A stretch of 18,920 bases of DNA from Bacillota bacterium (GCA_018725275.1 QLUC01000014.1:1-18920); one strand, 5' to 3'; shown: positions 7,296 to 14,610, numbered from the stretch's first letter. A program made the numbers and translations. Notes: generated from the letters alone by a model not told the origin.

Positions 7296-7304
7296 CTGTG
7301 GACA

Positions 7305-7320
7305 TGGTGCGCATCTAGCA
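7305..7320 (+). promoter_or_regulatory. Possible sigma-54 (-24/-12) promoter for the dehydrogenase operon
   Basis: TGGTGC-GCATC-TAGCA has GG and GC exactly 12 bases apart, as required for sigma-54. It matches the TGGCAYRNNNNTTGCW consensus at the T-GG, Y-R, T, GC and W positions, but not at C4, A5 and T13. It lies about 60 bases before the first gene. No enhancer-binding activator gene is in the window. An alternative sigma-A -10 (TAGAAT, near 7339-7344) has no good -35. Confidence 0.3.
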
Positions 7321-7378
7321 GGTAGTGTGAAGGTGGAGTAGAATATTTATAGAGGAAAAAATCTGTGGGAGGCAGTAC

Positions 7379-7693
7379 ATGCGCATTAAGGAACATCCAA
7401 TACTTAAGTTTGAGCGAGGAAAAACGATTAGGTTTTCCTACAACGGCCAAGAGTTAGTAGGGTATGAAGGCGAGACTATCGCCGCCGCCCTCCATGCCGC
7501 AGGGATAAAGGAACTAAGTAAGAGTGCTGTCCTCCACCGACCGCGTGGGTTTTTTTGTGCTATCGGCACCTGCAGCTCCTGTCTGATGGTGGTAGACGGT
7601 GTTCCCAATGTGCGGGTTTGCGTGGAGCGCCTAGTAGAGGGCATGGTGGTGGAAACACAGCAGGGAAGAGGCGAACTTGGTGGAGCGGTTTAA
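7379..7693 (+). CDS. (2Fe-2S) ferredoxin-like subunit of amino-acid dehydrogenase (HcnA/gamma type)
   Basis: The start is ATG at 7379 with GGAGG 6 bases upstream. The product is 104 residues. It has the plant-type ferredoxin fold signature with cluster ligands Cys60, Cys65, Cys68 and Cys81 (CAIGTCSSC and RVC). Small proteins of this kind are the gamma/A subunits of HcnABC-like hydrogen cyanide synthases, opine oxidases and D-hydroxyproline or dye-linked proline dehydrogenases. They relay electrons from the substrate flavin to the second flavoprotein. It is the first gene of a five-gene operon, and the next gene starts inside its 3' end (about 14 bases overlap). It is cytoplasmic, with no signal peptide. 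Confidence 0.9.
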   Translation: MRIKEHPILKFERGKTIRFSYNGQELVGYEGETIAAALHAAGIKELSKSAVLHRPRGFFCAIGTCSSCLMVVDGVPNVRVCVERLVEGMVVETQQGRGELGGAV

Positions 7694-8777
7694 TATCTGC
7701 ATTATCGGCGGCGGACCAGCCGGACTCCGCGCCGCCATCGCCGCAGGTTCGGCTGGGGCCGGGGTGTTACTCATCGACGAAAATGACCGCCTTGGCGGGC
7801 AACTAATTAAACAGACGCACATGTTCTTTGGGTCAGAAAAACAAGATGCCGGAACCCGTGGCATAGATATAGCAGAGCAACTGGTCAACAAAGTGCAAGG
7901 CATGACCAATGTAAAGGTTTACCTGCGGTGTGCGGCCCTCGGTCTCTATGACGACAAAGTGCTAACCGTGCTCCACGAGACGAAATATCGCAAGATTCGT
8001 GCCGAAAAATTTATCGTAGCCACCGGCGCCAGCGAGCGCATGCTGGCGTTTCCGGGCAATGACCTCCCGGGGGTGTATGGGGCGGGAGCAGTGCAGACGC
8101 TCATGAATGTCTATGGCATTGTCCCCGGGCAGCGGGTGTTGATGATTGGGGCCGGAAACATCGGCCTAATCGTTTCCTATCAGTTGCTGCAAGCCGGGGT
8201 AGAGGTGGTGGCTATCTTGGAGGGCTCACCTTATATTGGCGGATACTTGGTGCATGCCTCCAAGGTGCGGCGGGCGGGGGTGCCCATTTTAACTTCGCAT
8301 ACCATCATGCAGGCTATCGGTACAAATGCGGTGCAAGCAGCCGAAATTTGTGCCCTGGACAGCCATTGGGCGAGGTTGCCCGGCAGCGAAAAGACTCTCG
8401 AGGTCGATACCATCTGTTTGGCAGTGGGCCTCTCCCCGCTGTCCGACCTCCTGTGGCAGGCGCAGTGCCGCCTCACCTACATTGCCGAGTTAGGCGGTCA
8501 CGTCGCTTGGCGCGATGCCAACCTTTGTACCTCAGAGCCGCATATCTACATTGCCGGGGATGTCGCCGGCGTAGAAGAGGCCAGCAGCGCCATGGTTGAG
8601 GGTGAGTTAGCCGGTTTGGCGGCCGCCAAGAGCCTTGGGCTGGCTCGAGTGGACGTGGACACAGCGATGAGTCAAGCCAGAGAACAGCTTATCGCCCTCC
8701 GCGCCGGACCGGTGGGAGAAAAAATCCGCACGGGTTTGGCCTTAGCCCAAATGAGGGAGGATGAGCAACATGCTTAA
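7680..8777 (+). CDS. FAD/NAD(P)-dependent oxidoreductase subunit (HcnB/alpha type)
   Basis: The start is probably GTG at 7680; TTG at 7677 is the alternative. The purine-rich GGAAGAGGCG upstream fits either. The product is about 365 residues. An N-terminal FAD-binding Rossmann motif (IIGGGPAG, residues 8-15) is followed by ATGASERMLAFPGNDLPG and a second dinucleotide motif (IGAGNIG, about residue 157). It ends with the FAD-contacting IYIAGDVAGVEEASSAMVEG. Family members commonly carry a C-terminal BFD-like [2Fe-2S] domain. Here that domain is absent and is encoded by the separate gene at 9264. The role is to pass electrons from the dehydrogenase subunit through FAD and iron-sulfur centres to NAD(P)+ or another acceptor. 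Which acceptor is used cannot be read from the sequence. Confidence 0.9.
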   Translation: MERFNICIIGGGPAGLRAAIAAGSAGAGVLLIDENDRLGGQLIKQTHMFFGSEKQDAGTRGIDIAEQLVNKVQGMTNVKVYLRCAALGLYDDKVLTVLHETKYRKIRAEKFIVATGASERMLAFPGNDLPGVYGAGAVQTLMNVYGIVPGQRVLMIGAGNIGLIVSYQLLQAGVEVVAILEGSPYIGGYLVHASKVRRAGVPILTSHTIMQAIGTNAVQAAEICALDSHWARLPGSEKTLEVDTICLAVGLSPLSDLLWQAQCRLTYIAELGGHVAWRDANLCTSEPHIYIAGDVAGVEEASSAMVEGELAGLAAAKSLGLARVDVDTAMSQAREQLIALRAGPVGEKIRTGLALAQMREDEQHA

Positions 8778-9267
8778 ACAGACAGGTGTGCCGAGCGCTG
8801 ACGATCTCAAGCGTGTCTCCCCGAGCGAGGAGCGCCTAGCCCTTGGGCCGGTGGCCATCATAGAGTGTTTTCAGAAGATACCCTGCAATCCCTGCGCCAC
8901 TTCCTGTCCTCAGGGGGCCATTAAACCCTTTGTCGATATTAACGACTTGCCGGATTTTGACCCCGCGCTCTGTAATGGCTGTGCCATTTGTGTGGCCAAT
9001 TGTCCGGGGCTCGCGATCTTTGTGGTGGATGAGCGGTACTCGGAGGACACGGCGCTCATCAAGCTGCCCTATGAATTTGCGCCCTTGCCGGAAGTAGGGG
9101 CTATGGTGGGTGTCTTGAATCGGGGCGGGCAGCAAATAGCTCTGGGAAAAATTGTGCGCGTGCAGAACCCACCGCGTTTTGACCGTACCGCGGTGGTGCA
9201 TGTGGAGGTGCCAAAATGCTGGGCACGAGAAGTGAGATTTTTAGCTCTGGGGGCAAACAAAAGATGA
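8770..9267 (+). CDS. 2[4Fe-4S] ferredoxin-like subunit
   Basis: The start is ATG at 8770. GGGAGG ends at 8760, giving 9 bases of spacing; the ATG at 8761 touches the site and is unlikely. The product is 165 residues. Two [4Fe-4S] motifs are visible: Cys33, Cys39, Cys42, Cys46 (the first spacing is C-x5-C, unlike the usual C-x2-C) and Cys68, Cys71, Cys74, Cys78 (CNGCAICVANCP). After residue 95 there is a beta-rich C-terminal domain of about 70 residues that I cannot name. It overlaps the upstream stop by 8 bases. It probably wires the two flavoproteins of the complex, and is comparable to the ferredoxin-like subunit of archaeal dye-linked proline dehydrogenases (inference). Confidence 0.88.
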   Translation: MLKQTGVPSADDLKRVSPSEERLALGPVAIIECFQKIPCNPCATSCPQGAIKPFVDINDLPDFDPALCNGCAICVANCPGLAIFVVDERYSEDTALIKLPYEFAPLPEVGAMVGVLNRGGQQIALGKIVRVQNPPRFDRTAVVHVEVPKCWAREVRFLALGANKR

Positions 9268-9557
9268 CATCACTAGATCAACAAATTATCATCTGCCGCT
9301 GCGAAGACTTGACCCTGAGCGATGTGCGCGGCCTGATAGAAAAAGGGTATCGGACTTTAGATGAACTGCGGCGCATCAGCCGCCTAGGAATGGGACCCTG
9401 CCAGGGGCGCACCTGCCGCCCCTTGGTGCAAAGAGAGTTGCAGGCCGGTGGTGTGCCCATGAAGAGCCAGAGCATCGGGGTCATCAGGCCTCCCGCCATG
9501 CCTATTACGCTCGGAGCTATAGCCGATGGCAGCGAGGAGGGACAGAAAGATGCGTAA
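9264..9557 (+). CDS. BFD-like [2Fe-2S]-binding protein
   Basis: The chosen start is ATG at 9264, overlapping the previous stop as ATGA, with GGGGG 10 bases upstream. An ATG at 9216 with GGAGGTG before it is also possible and would add 16 residues. The product is 97 residues. Cluster ligands are Cys11, Cys13, Cys46 and Cys51 (CRC and CQGRTC), the bacterioferritin-associated-ferredoxin pattern. The tail contains RPPAMPITLGAIA, a motif normally at the C-terminus of HcnB/OoxA alpha subunits. This gene is thus the detached C-terminal domain of an alpha subunit. It is translationally coupled on both sides. Confidence 0.88.
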   Translation: MTSLDQQIIICRCEDLTLSDVRGLIEKGYRTLDELRRISRLGMGPCQGRTCRPLVQRELQAGGVPMKSQSIGVIRPPAMPITLGAIADGSEEGQKDA

Positions 9558-10698
9558 CAGCGCCGAGGTAGTAATTATCGGCGGCGGGGTCATCGGCGTG
9601 GCCGTTGCCTATCATCTCGCCAAGCAGGGTTGTCGGGACGTCCTCGTGTTGGAGCGCGACTATCTAGCCAGCGGGGCGACCGGACGTTGCGGGGCCGGGG
9701 TGAGGCAGCAGTGGGGCACCGAGATGAACTTGCGCATGTCGATTCCTAGCGTCAAAATGTTTGAGAGCATGAATCACGACTTAGAGTATGACGGCGATAT
9801 AGAATTTAAGCAGGGTGGCTACCTCCTCTTGGCCTATACCGAGGTGGGTTGGGAGCAGTTTCAGAAGAATGTGGCCTTGCAACAACAACACGGCCTAGGG
9901 GTTAGACTGTGCACCCCGGAGGAGGCCAAAGAAATCGTGCCGCACCTCAATACCGAGGGCTTAGTGGGGGCAACTTATAATGCCACCGATGGGCATTGCA
10001 ACCCCTTCCATGTCACCGATGCCTATGCTAAGGCGGCCCGGCGCCTCGGGGTGGAGATACAAACCTTTACGGAGGTCACCGCCATTCGCCGGAGCAACGG
10101 ACAGATAGTCGGGGTGGAGACCACGCGGGGCCCTGTCGCCACAAAGACGGTGGTCAATGCCGGTGGGGCCTGGTCGGGCCAACTAAGCGCTATGGCGGGG
10201 GTGGAGATACCGGTGCGGCCAGAAAGGCACCAAATTTTGGTGACGGAGCCTGTAGCGCCCATGCAGGGACCCATGGTCATGTCCTTCCACCACCATCTCT
10301 ACTGCCAGCAAACTCCGCATGGCAGCTTTATCATGGGGCTAGGCGACCCCAGCGAGGTAGCGGGATTCAATCAGCGCGCTTCGTGGCAGTTCCTTGAGGA
10401 GATGGCGCAAAAAATTACCTGGCTCCTGCCGCCCTTGCGTGGTGTGCGTGTGGTGCGCCAATGGTCTGGTCTTTACGAAATGACCCCTGACCGCACCCCC
10501 ATCTTGGGTGGGGTTTCCGGGGTAGAGGGTTTATTCTTGGCCACAGGTTTTAGCGGACATGGTTTTATGCTCGCTCCCATGACCGGGGTGCTTTTGGCCG
10601 AGGCCATCTTGGGTCTCCCGGCTTCCCTGCCCATTGAGAAAATGGACTTGGGGAGATTTGCCCGCGGCGAGCTCTTCTATGAGCCTTCAGTAGTCTGA
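9550..10698 (+). CDS. FAD-dependent amino-acid dehydrogenase, DAO/sarcosine oxidase beta family
   Basis: The start is ATG at 9550, with GAGGAGG 9 bases upstream; it overlaps the preceding stop by 8 bases. The product is 382 residues, the usual size of beta subunits of sarcosine oxidase, HcnC, opine oxidase or L-proline dehydrogenase. The N-terminus carries the FAD motif VVIIGGGVIG (7-16), followed by the flavin-proximal ASGATGRCGAGVRQQW. The C-terminus carries LYEMTPDRTPILGG and FLATGFSGHGFMLAPMTG, the FAD and substrate-site signature of the family. It oxidises the C-N bond of a secondary or D-amino acid and hands electrons to the iron-sulfur subunits. Proline, hydroxyproline, sarcosine and opines are all possible substrates; the sequence does not decide. 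It is the last gene of the operon. Confidence 0.92.
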   Translation: MRNSAEVVIIGGGVIGVAVAYHLAKQGCRDVLVLERDYLASGATGRCGAGVRQQWGTEMNLRMSIPSVKMFESMNHDLEYDGDIEFKQGGYLLLAYTEVGWEQFQKNVALQQQHGLGVRLCTPEEAKEIVPHLNTEGLVGATYNATDGHCNPFHVTDAYAKAARRLGVEIQTFTEVTAIRRSNGQIVGVETTRGPVATKTVVNAGGAWSGQLSAMAGVEIPVRPERHQILVTEPVAPMQGPMVMSFHHHLYCQQTPHGSFIMGLGDPSEVAGFNQRASWQFLEEMAQKITWLLPPLRGVRVVRQWSGLYEMTPDRTPILGGVSGVEGLFLATGFSGHGFMLAPMTGVLLAEAILGLPASLPIEKMDLGRFARGELFYEPSVV

Positions 10699-10700
10699 TC

Positions 10701-10916
10701 TTACCTCATCCTTCTTTGCCTGCCGGTGGCTTTGTCGATGTACGAATCTTCCCTAAGCAGCAATTCACTGATGGGAACAAAAGTGTATCCTTCTCGCTTC
10801 AGAGTGATAATAATAGGCAGGAGGGCTTCTCGAGTGTAGGGGGCATTGTTGTGAAAGAGCACAATGTCACCACTTTGGATGCGCGAAGTGACTCGCTCAT
10901 AGATACTTTGCGTGGA
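10701..10916 (-). pseudogene. C-terminal remnant of a polysaccharide deacetylase gene
   Basis: The minus-strand frame ending in TAA at 10701-10703 reads as the C-terminus of a NodB-type polysaccharide deacetylase. It contains YERVTSRIQSGDIVLFHNN, then LKREGYTFVPISELL and the end SYIDKATGRQRRMR. The family's typical endings look like this. Only about 71 codons remain: an in-frame stop at 10917-10919 and the lack of any recognisable zinc or catalytic motifs further upstream show that the N-terminal catalytic domain is gone. No start codon with a ribosome binding site is visible. It is convergent with the dehydrogenase operon. A 69-codon frame on the opposite strand (10716-10925) is only its antisense shadow. 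Confidence 0.75.
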
Positions 10917-10930
10917 TTAGGGTGAAAGGA

Positions 10931-10959
10931 TTATGACCCGCGGCAAACGAATATAGAAT
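10931..10959 (+). promoter_or_regulatory. Weak candidate promoter for the HEAT-like gene
   Basis: TTATGA (10931-10936) and TAGAAT (10954-10959) are 17 bases apart. The -35 is poor. It lies about 40 bases before the GTG start. Confidence 0.25.
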
Positions 10960-10999
10960 AAGGATTATGCCTCGGTGGTGAGGTTAGGGGGGGTAAGCT

Positions 11000-12550
11000 G
11001 TGCGCATCAGGACTGTAGATTATCGTTTGGCCATCCAGCACGTGGTCAGAAACCGCCTCATCGAGCTAGGATGTGGCAAGTATACATCCTCAGATATTGA
11101 AAAAAGTCTAGACCGCTTGGCAGGCTTGGGCCATCATGTGGAACTCGGGGCTTTCAGAGTCCTAGCAGAAACCAAGGACCAAAAAATAGCCTCCATGGCC
11201 GCGGCGTTCCTGCTCAAACTTGACGCCGACCTCGTGGTTGACCAGTGTTTGTTGCTCATGCATCAACCGAAGGTTAGCGACGTGGCCAAGATGCAAATCC
11301 TGCGCTATCTTACGGCCACCGGCTTAGACGTCAGCGAACTCATGAGCCCGACGTATTTTCAAGATGCCAACAAGTTGGCCGAGGAGTCGCTGCAGCACCT
11401 GCTAGACGAGTTGCAGTTAAAACCTAGCATACTTGGCAATGTACTGGAAGACTTCGCCGCGGTCTTGCCGGAGATGCAGTTTGCCTATATCCAAGACCTT
11501 GTCATGACCGCCGATCCCAGAGTGGTGCCGCTTCTAGAGGCCTTAGCGCGCGGTGACGATGAAGTATTGGCCTCAGAGGCAGTGCGGGGACTAGGGGCCT
11601 TAGCTACCCCGGTAGCCTTAGGAGCACTCCGGGGGCTAGGCGACACCGTACAAGAACCCTTCTTGCTCAAATTAGTCGAGAGAGAGGCTCGCCGGTTGAC
11701 CTTTAAAGGGGTGCAGGCGCAACCTCTCCCCCAAAACAAGCTCGGTGCCGTATTTCAGGTCTTAGTGACAGGCCTAGACGGTAAGGGCTGTCGTCTGGTC
11801 TGGGTGGCGCGTTTTATGAAGGGCCAACGGGGGCGGCTCATGGCGGTTAGTTTTCTCTTGAGTCTAGACGAAGGCATTAAGGACTGTTATGGCTCAGTCG
11901 ACCTCAGCCGCAAGGAGTGCGGCACGATGCTTACGGCCTTACAGGATAAATACCCTGCCGTAGCGGGCGACTTAGCCTATGCCAGTGACCTTGTGCGCGA
12001 CGCCTTGCAGCGCAACCGACAGGGAGGCAACTTGTTGCCGCCGCAGTGGGCATTTTGGCGCCAGGTATTCGAACCATTCCCGATGACGCCCAAGACCTAT
12101 GAGTTTTCGAGCGAGGGCGAGGCCGTTGATGAAGAAATGCCCGAGGTTGCCGAAGTGTTGACCATGGAGGAATTAGCCGAGTGGTACGAGGAAGATGCGT
12201 TGGTCTATGATGCAGCGGAGGAAATTCTTCAGGTGAATCAGCGCTTTCGTACTGTCAAGGGCAAGAAGCGAGCCGCCGAAGACATTCTTAGCCGATTCAC
12301 CGCCGCTTTGTTTGCGCCCCGCCTTGGGGAGATAGTTCGTCGCCTCGATTTCACGGTGGAGTTTTTGCGCCGCCGGGGGAAGACCGCCGGCGCTCGGACC
12401 CTGAAGGAGATTTCTCGGGCTCTCAGCGCTGGGCAACCGCCTGAAGAAAGCGCATTTTTACGCAATCTCTTGACGCTGAGTGTGCGTGTAGCCGAGCATA
12501 ATTTGCGAGCCGGGTTTGACTTGCGCCGGCATCCGGATGGGCAGGAGTAA
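11000..12550 (+). CDS. HEAT-like helical-repeat protein of unknown function
   Basis: The start is GTG at 11000 after AGGGGGGG, with about 6 bases spacing. The product is 516 residues and almost entirely helical. Residues about 45-220 contain degenerate HEAT/Armadillo-like units, such as DPRVVPLLEALARGDDEVLASEAVRGLGALATPVAL, written here only as a description of two adjacent units ending near residue 210. The middle (about 230-350) is less regular. Residues about 370-400 are strongly acidic (EEMPEVAEVLTMEELAEW). The C-terminal 110 residues are basic and helical. No enzyme motif, signal peptide or membrane segment is seen. The stop overlaps the start of the exonuclease gene by one base, so the two are translationally coupled. 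HEAT proteins are usually scaffolds; a role in nucleic-acid transactions is suggested only by the neighbour. Confidence 0.85.
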   Translation: MRIRTVDYRLAIQHVVRNRLIELGCGKYTSSDIEKSLDRLAGLGHHVELGAFRVLAETKDQKIASMAAAFLLKLDADLVVDQCLLLMHQPKVSDVAKMQILRYLTATGLDVSELMSPTYFQDANKLAEESLQHLLDELQLKPSILGNVLEDFAAVLPEMQFAYIQDLVMTADPRVVPLLEALARGDDEVLASEAVRGLGALATPVALGALRGLGDTVQEPFLLKLVEREARRLTFKGVQAQPLPQNKLGAVFQVLVTGLDGKGCRLVWVARFMKGQRGRLMAVSFLLSLDEGIKDCYGSVDLSRKECGTMLTALQDKYPAVAGDLAYASDLVRDALQRNRQGGNLLPPQWAFWRQVFEPFPMTPKTYEFSSEGEAVDEEMPEVAEVLTMEELAEWYEEDALVYDAAEEILQVNQRFRTVKGKKRAAEDILSRFTAALFAPRLGEIVRRLDFTVEFLRRRGKTAGARTLKEISRALSAGQPPEESAFLRNLLTLSVRVAEHNLRAGFDLRRHPDGQE

Positions 12551-13056
12551 TGGATAGAAGTAGCATCTTCTCGGTTGTTGATGTAGAAACCACGGGGCTA
12601 TCAGCGGAGCGCGATCGCGTCACGGAAGTGGCCATTGTGCATGTGCAGGCCGACAAAATTTTTCGAACTTATGCCACTTTAGTGAATCCAGGTCGTCCTA
12701 TTCCGCCCTTTATCCAGCAGATGACCGGCATCACTGATGCGATGGTCGCCGGCGCCCCCACCTTTGCCGAGGTGGCCCAGATTATCAGTGCAAATTTGGC
12801 GGGGACGGTCTTTGTCGCTCACAACGTGCGGTTTGATCATGGTTTTCTCAAGGCGGAGTTTGCTCGTGCCAATCACGCGTTTCCTCCATTGACTCTGGTG
12901 GATACGGTGGCCCTGGCCCGTCAGGGGCTCCGGGGTTTACCAAATTACCGTCTGGAGACATTGTGCGAACATCTAGGTTTAGTTGCCGGCAGGCACCGAG
13001 CGCTAGGGGATGCCACGGTAGCGGCACATTTGCTGATTAAACTTCTCGGGGCGTAG
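12550..13056 (+). CDS. DnaQ-like 3'-5' exonuclease (DEDDh)
   Basis: The start is ATG at 12550, sharing one base with the previous TAA stop (TAATG). The product is 168 residues, a stand-alone exonuclease domain like those in PolC and DNA polymerase III epsilon. All three Exo motifs are present: Exo I VVDVETTG (Asp11, Glu13), Exo II HNVRFDHGFL (Asp96), and Exo III HRALGDA (His149, Asp154). It degrades single-stranded or mismatched 3' ends using two metal ions. There is no polymerase domain, so it is not PolC itself. Candidate roles are proofreading as a trans subunit, repair, or RNA maturation; the coupled HEAT-like protein may be its partner. Confidence 0.92.
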   Translation: MDRSSIFSVVDVETTGLSAERDRVTEVAIVHVQADKIFRTYATLVNPGRPIPPFIQQMTGITDAMVAGAPTFAEVAQIISANLAGTVFVAHNVRFDHGFLKAEFARANHAFPPLTLVDTVALARQGLRGLPNYRLETLCEHLGLVAGRHRALGDATVAAHLLIKLLGA

Positions 13057-13075
13057 CTAATTGAGCCCAAGGCAT

Positions 13076-13103
13076 TTGACGGGGCTTGAGGAAGTGATAA
13101 AAT
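13076..13103 (+). promoter_or_regulatory. Promoter with extended -10 for the ferredoxin gene
   Basis: TTGACG (13076-13081) and TAAAAT (13098-13103) are separated by 16 bases, with TGA just before the -10 (extended -10). Transcription would start near 13110, about 25 bases before the ferredoxin start. Confidence 0.55.
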
Positions 13104-13134
13104 GCTGGTATGGTGCGCGGAGGGGGGTGCAATG

Positions 13135-13302
13135 ATGACTTATAAAATCTCTGAGGAGTGCTTCGCCTGTGGAGCCTGCTTGCCAGAATGTCCTACGGAA
13201 GCAATAGCCGAAGGTCCAATCTACGTTATACATCCAGCGAAATGTATCGACTGTGGAGCGTGTGCTGCCGTCTGTCCGGTTGACGCTCCAAAACCTGAAT
13301 AG
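13135..13302 (+). CDS. 2[4Fe-4S] clostridial-type ferredoxin
   Basis: The start is ATG at 13135, 7 bases after GGAGGGGGG; the adjacent ATG at 13132 is a minor alternative. The product is 55 residues, the classical length. Cluster ligands are Cys9, Cys12, Cys15, Cys19 and Cys37, Cys40, Cys43, Cys47, each set ending in Cys-Pro. It is a low-potential cytoplasmic electron carrier typical of anaerobes. It has its own promoter and terminator and so is monocistronic. Confidence 0.95.
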   Translation: MTYKISEECFACGACLPECPTEAIAEGPIYVIHPAKCIDCGACAAVCPVDAPKPE

Positions 13303-13321
13303 TGCCTACGTGCCCATAAAC

Positions 13322-13345
13322 AAAGGAGACCGCAAGGTCTCCTTT
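13322..13345 (+). terminator. Terminator after ferredoxin
   Basis: AAAGGAGACC and GGTCTCCTTT form a perfect 10-bp stem with a GCAA tetraloop. The following T-run is short (TTT is within the stem, then GTGCTT). It lies 20 bases after the stop. Confidence 0.8.
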
Positions 13346-13390
13346 GTGCTTCGGGGATAATGGACAAACTGAATGAAGGTCTAGTATTCA

Positions 13391-13423
13391 TTAATGTTGA
13401 CATTAAACTTTATTGGATATAAG
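13391..13423 (+). promoter_or_regulatory. Promoter and palindromic operator upstream of the DUF4097 gene
   Basis: TTGACA (13397-13402) is a perfect -35; TATAAG (13418-13423) follows after 15 bases, slightly short. The -35 lies inside TTAATGT-TG-ACATTAA (13391-13406), a 7+7 palindrome around two bases, which looks like a repressor or activator dimer site. The regulator is not identifiable here. Confidence 0.5.
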
Positions 13424-13449
13424 CTTTATCTAAATAAGGAGGTGTCTAC

Positions 13450-14610
13450 ATGAGTGAGGAAAAAAGGATTGTCTTACAGATGCTCAGTGATGGCAAGATT
13501 ACCGCCGGCGACGCAGCCAATCTCATTTTAGCTCTAGGCGAGCATGCTGAAAGGACCCCATCTTTGGAACGGGACAGTCGCGGTAATTTCAAGACCAAGG
13601 ACATGGAGCGCAGGGCACGGTTGCGGGCTAAAGTAGTCGCGCGTGAGGCTAGGGAAAGACTACGGGCTCAGCTACAGGGCACTAAGAAATTGCTCCAGGA
13701 GCATCTCCATGAGGCTAGGGCAGTGGTTCAAGAGAACCGCAATTCCGGTGGGGTATGGGGAATCATCGGCAACCTGTTCGATGGCTTGGGGCAACCCAAC
13801 TTTTCCTGGCAGGAAACTCTGTCCGGCAGAGTGGCGGAGGGCGCGGCAACCAAAATAATTATCAGTGGAGTGAACGGCAAAATCGAAATTGCTCCCTCTC
13901 CCGATGCCTCCTGGCATCTTGAGGTGGAGAAGTGTGTTTACGCCAAGGACAGCGAAGAAGCGCGGGAGAGGGCAACGAGACTGTATTCCGTGGAAAGTGG
14001 GGATCATGCTCTCCACATAACAGCCAAGCAAGTATTTGGGCAGCGGAGCATCGTGCATTTCCGCCTGCTGTGGCCCAAAGAAAAACAGTGTGATTTAGAC
14101 CTAAAATCCACTAACGGCAGTGTCAGAATCGGCCCGCTCACTCTCGGGAGCGTCCGCGTGACCACCACCAATGGTAGAGTAGAGATAGATAGTGACGCCG
14201 AGGCCGTCCATCTTAGCTCTATCAACGGGAGGATTTTGCTGGTGGGTGCGGCTGGCGCAATCACTGGGAGTGTGGTGAACGGTAGGCTGACCATCCTCTG
14301 CCGGACACCGGAAGAGGGAGCGTGGACCTTGCATACGGTCAATGGCCGCATCCTGGTGCGTCTTGGCGAGCGCCGCACCCTCGGCACGAGGTGCAGAGCG
14401 AGCGCTGTTTATGGGGGTGTCACGTGTAATTTGCCGCATCATGAGGTCAAGATAGAACAGGGAGGGGTCTTGCCTTTTGTGAATAAAAGTCTAGAGGCAG
14501 TGCGCCAAGGGAAATTTGACCACTGGCTCACTATCACCGCCGATTCAGTTAATGGGCGGGTGACAATTGATCCCTACATAGACAGCGTCGAGAACGAAGG
14601 AAACTTTTAA
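13450..14610 (+). CDS. DUF4097 beta-solenoid protein with SHOCT-like N-terminus (YvlB/LiaX-like)
   Basis: The start is ATG at 13450 after AAGGAGGTG. The product is 386 residues. Residues 1-30 (RIVLQMLSDGKITAGDAANLILALG) resemble the short helical N-terminal domain of YvlB and LiaX proteins, where 'DGKIT..EA..LL.A' is typical. A charged helical linker (about 50-98) follows. Residues about 132-375 form a DUF4097 repeat, with Asn-Gly turns at about 142, 222, 241, 259, 277, 298 and 368, spaced mostly 18-20 residues as in a right-handed beta-solenoid. There is no signal peptide. LiaX and YvlB proteins are linked to cell-envelope and antimicrobial-peptide stress; that role is inferred here from similarity. 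Methylglyoxal synthase follows 22 bases later, likely in the same transcript. Confidence 0.85.
   Translation: MSEEKRIVLQMLSDGKITAGDAANLILALGEHAERTPSLERDSRGNFKTKDMERRARLRAKVVAREARERLRAQLQGTKKLLQEHLHEARAVVQENRNSGGVWGIIGNLFDGLGQPNFSWQETLSGRVAEGAATKIIISGVNGKIEIAPSPDASWHLEVEKCVYAKDSEEARERATRLYSVESGDHALHITAKQVFGQRSIVHFRLLWPKEKQCDLDLKSTNGSVRIGPLTLGSVRVTTTNGRVEIDSDAEAVHLSSINGRILLVGAAGAITGSVVNGRLTILCRTPEEGAWTLHTVNGRILVRLGERRTLGTRCRASAVYGGVTCNLPHHEVKIEQGGVLPFVNKSLEAVRQGKFDHWLTITADSVNGRVTIDPYIDSVENEGNF

Noticed and set aside
10716..10925. Plus-strand 69-codon frame after the dehydrogenase operon
   Set aside because: The opposite strand reads clearly as a deacetylase remnant; this frame has no ribosome binding site.
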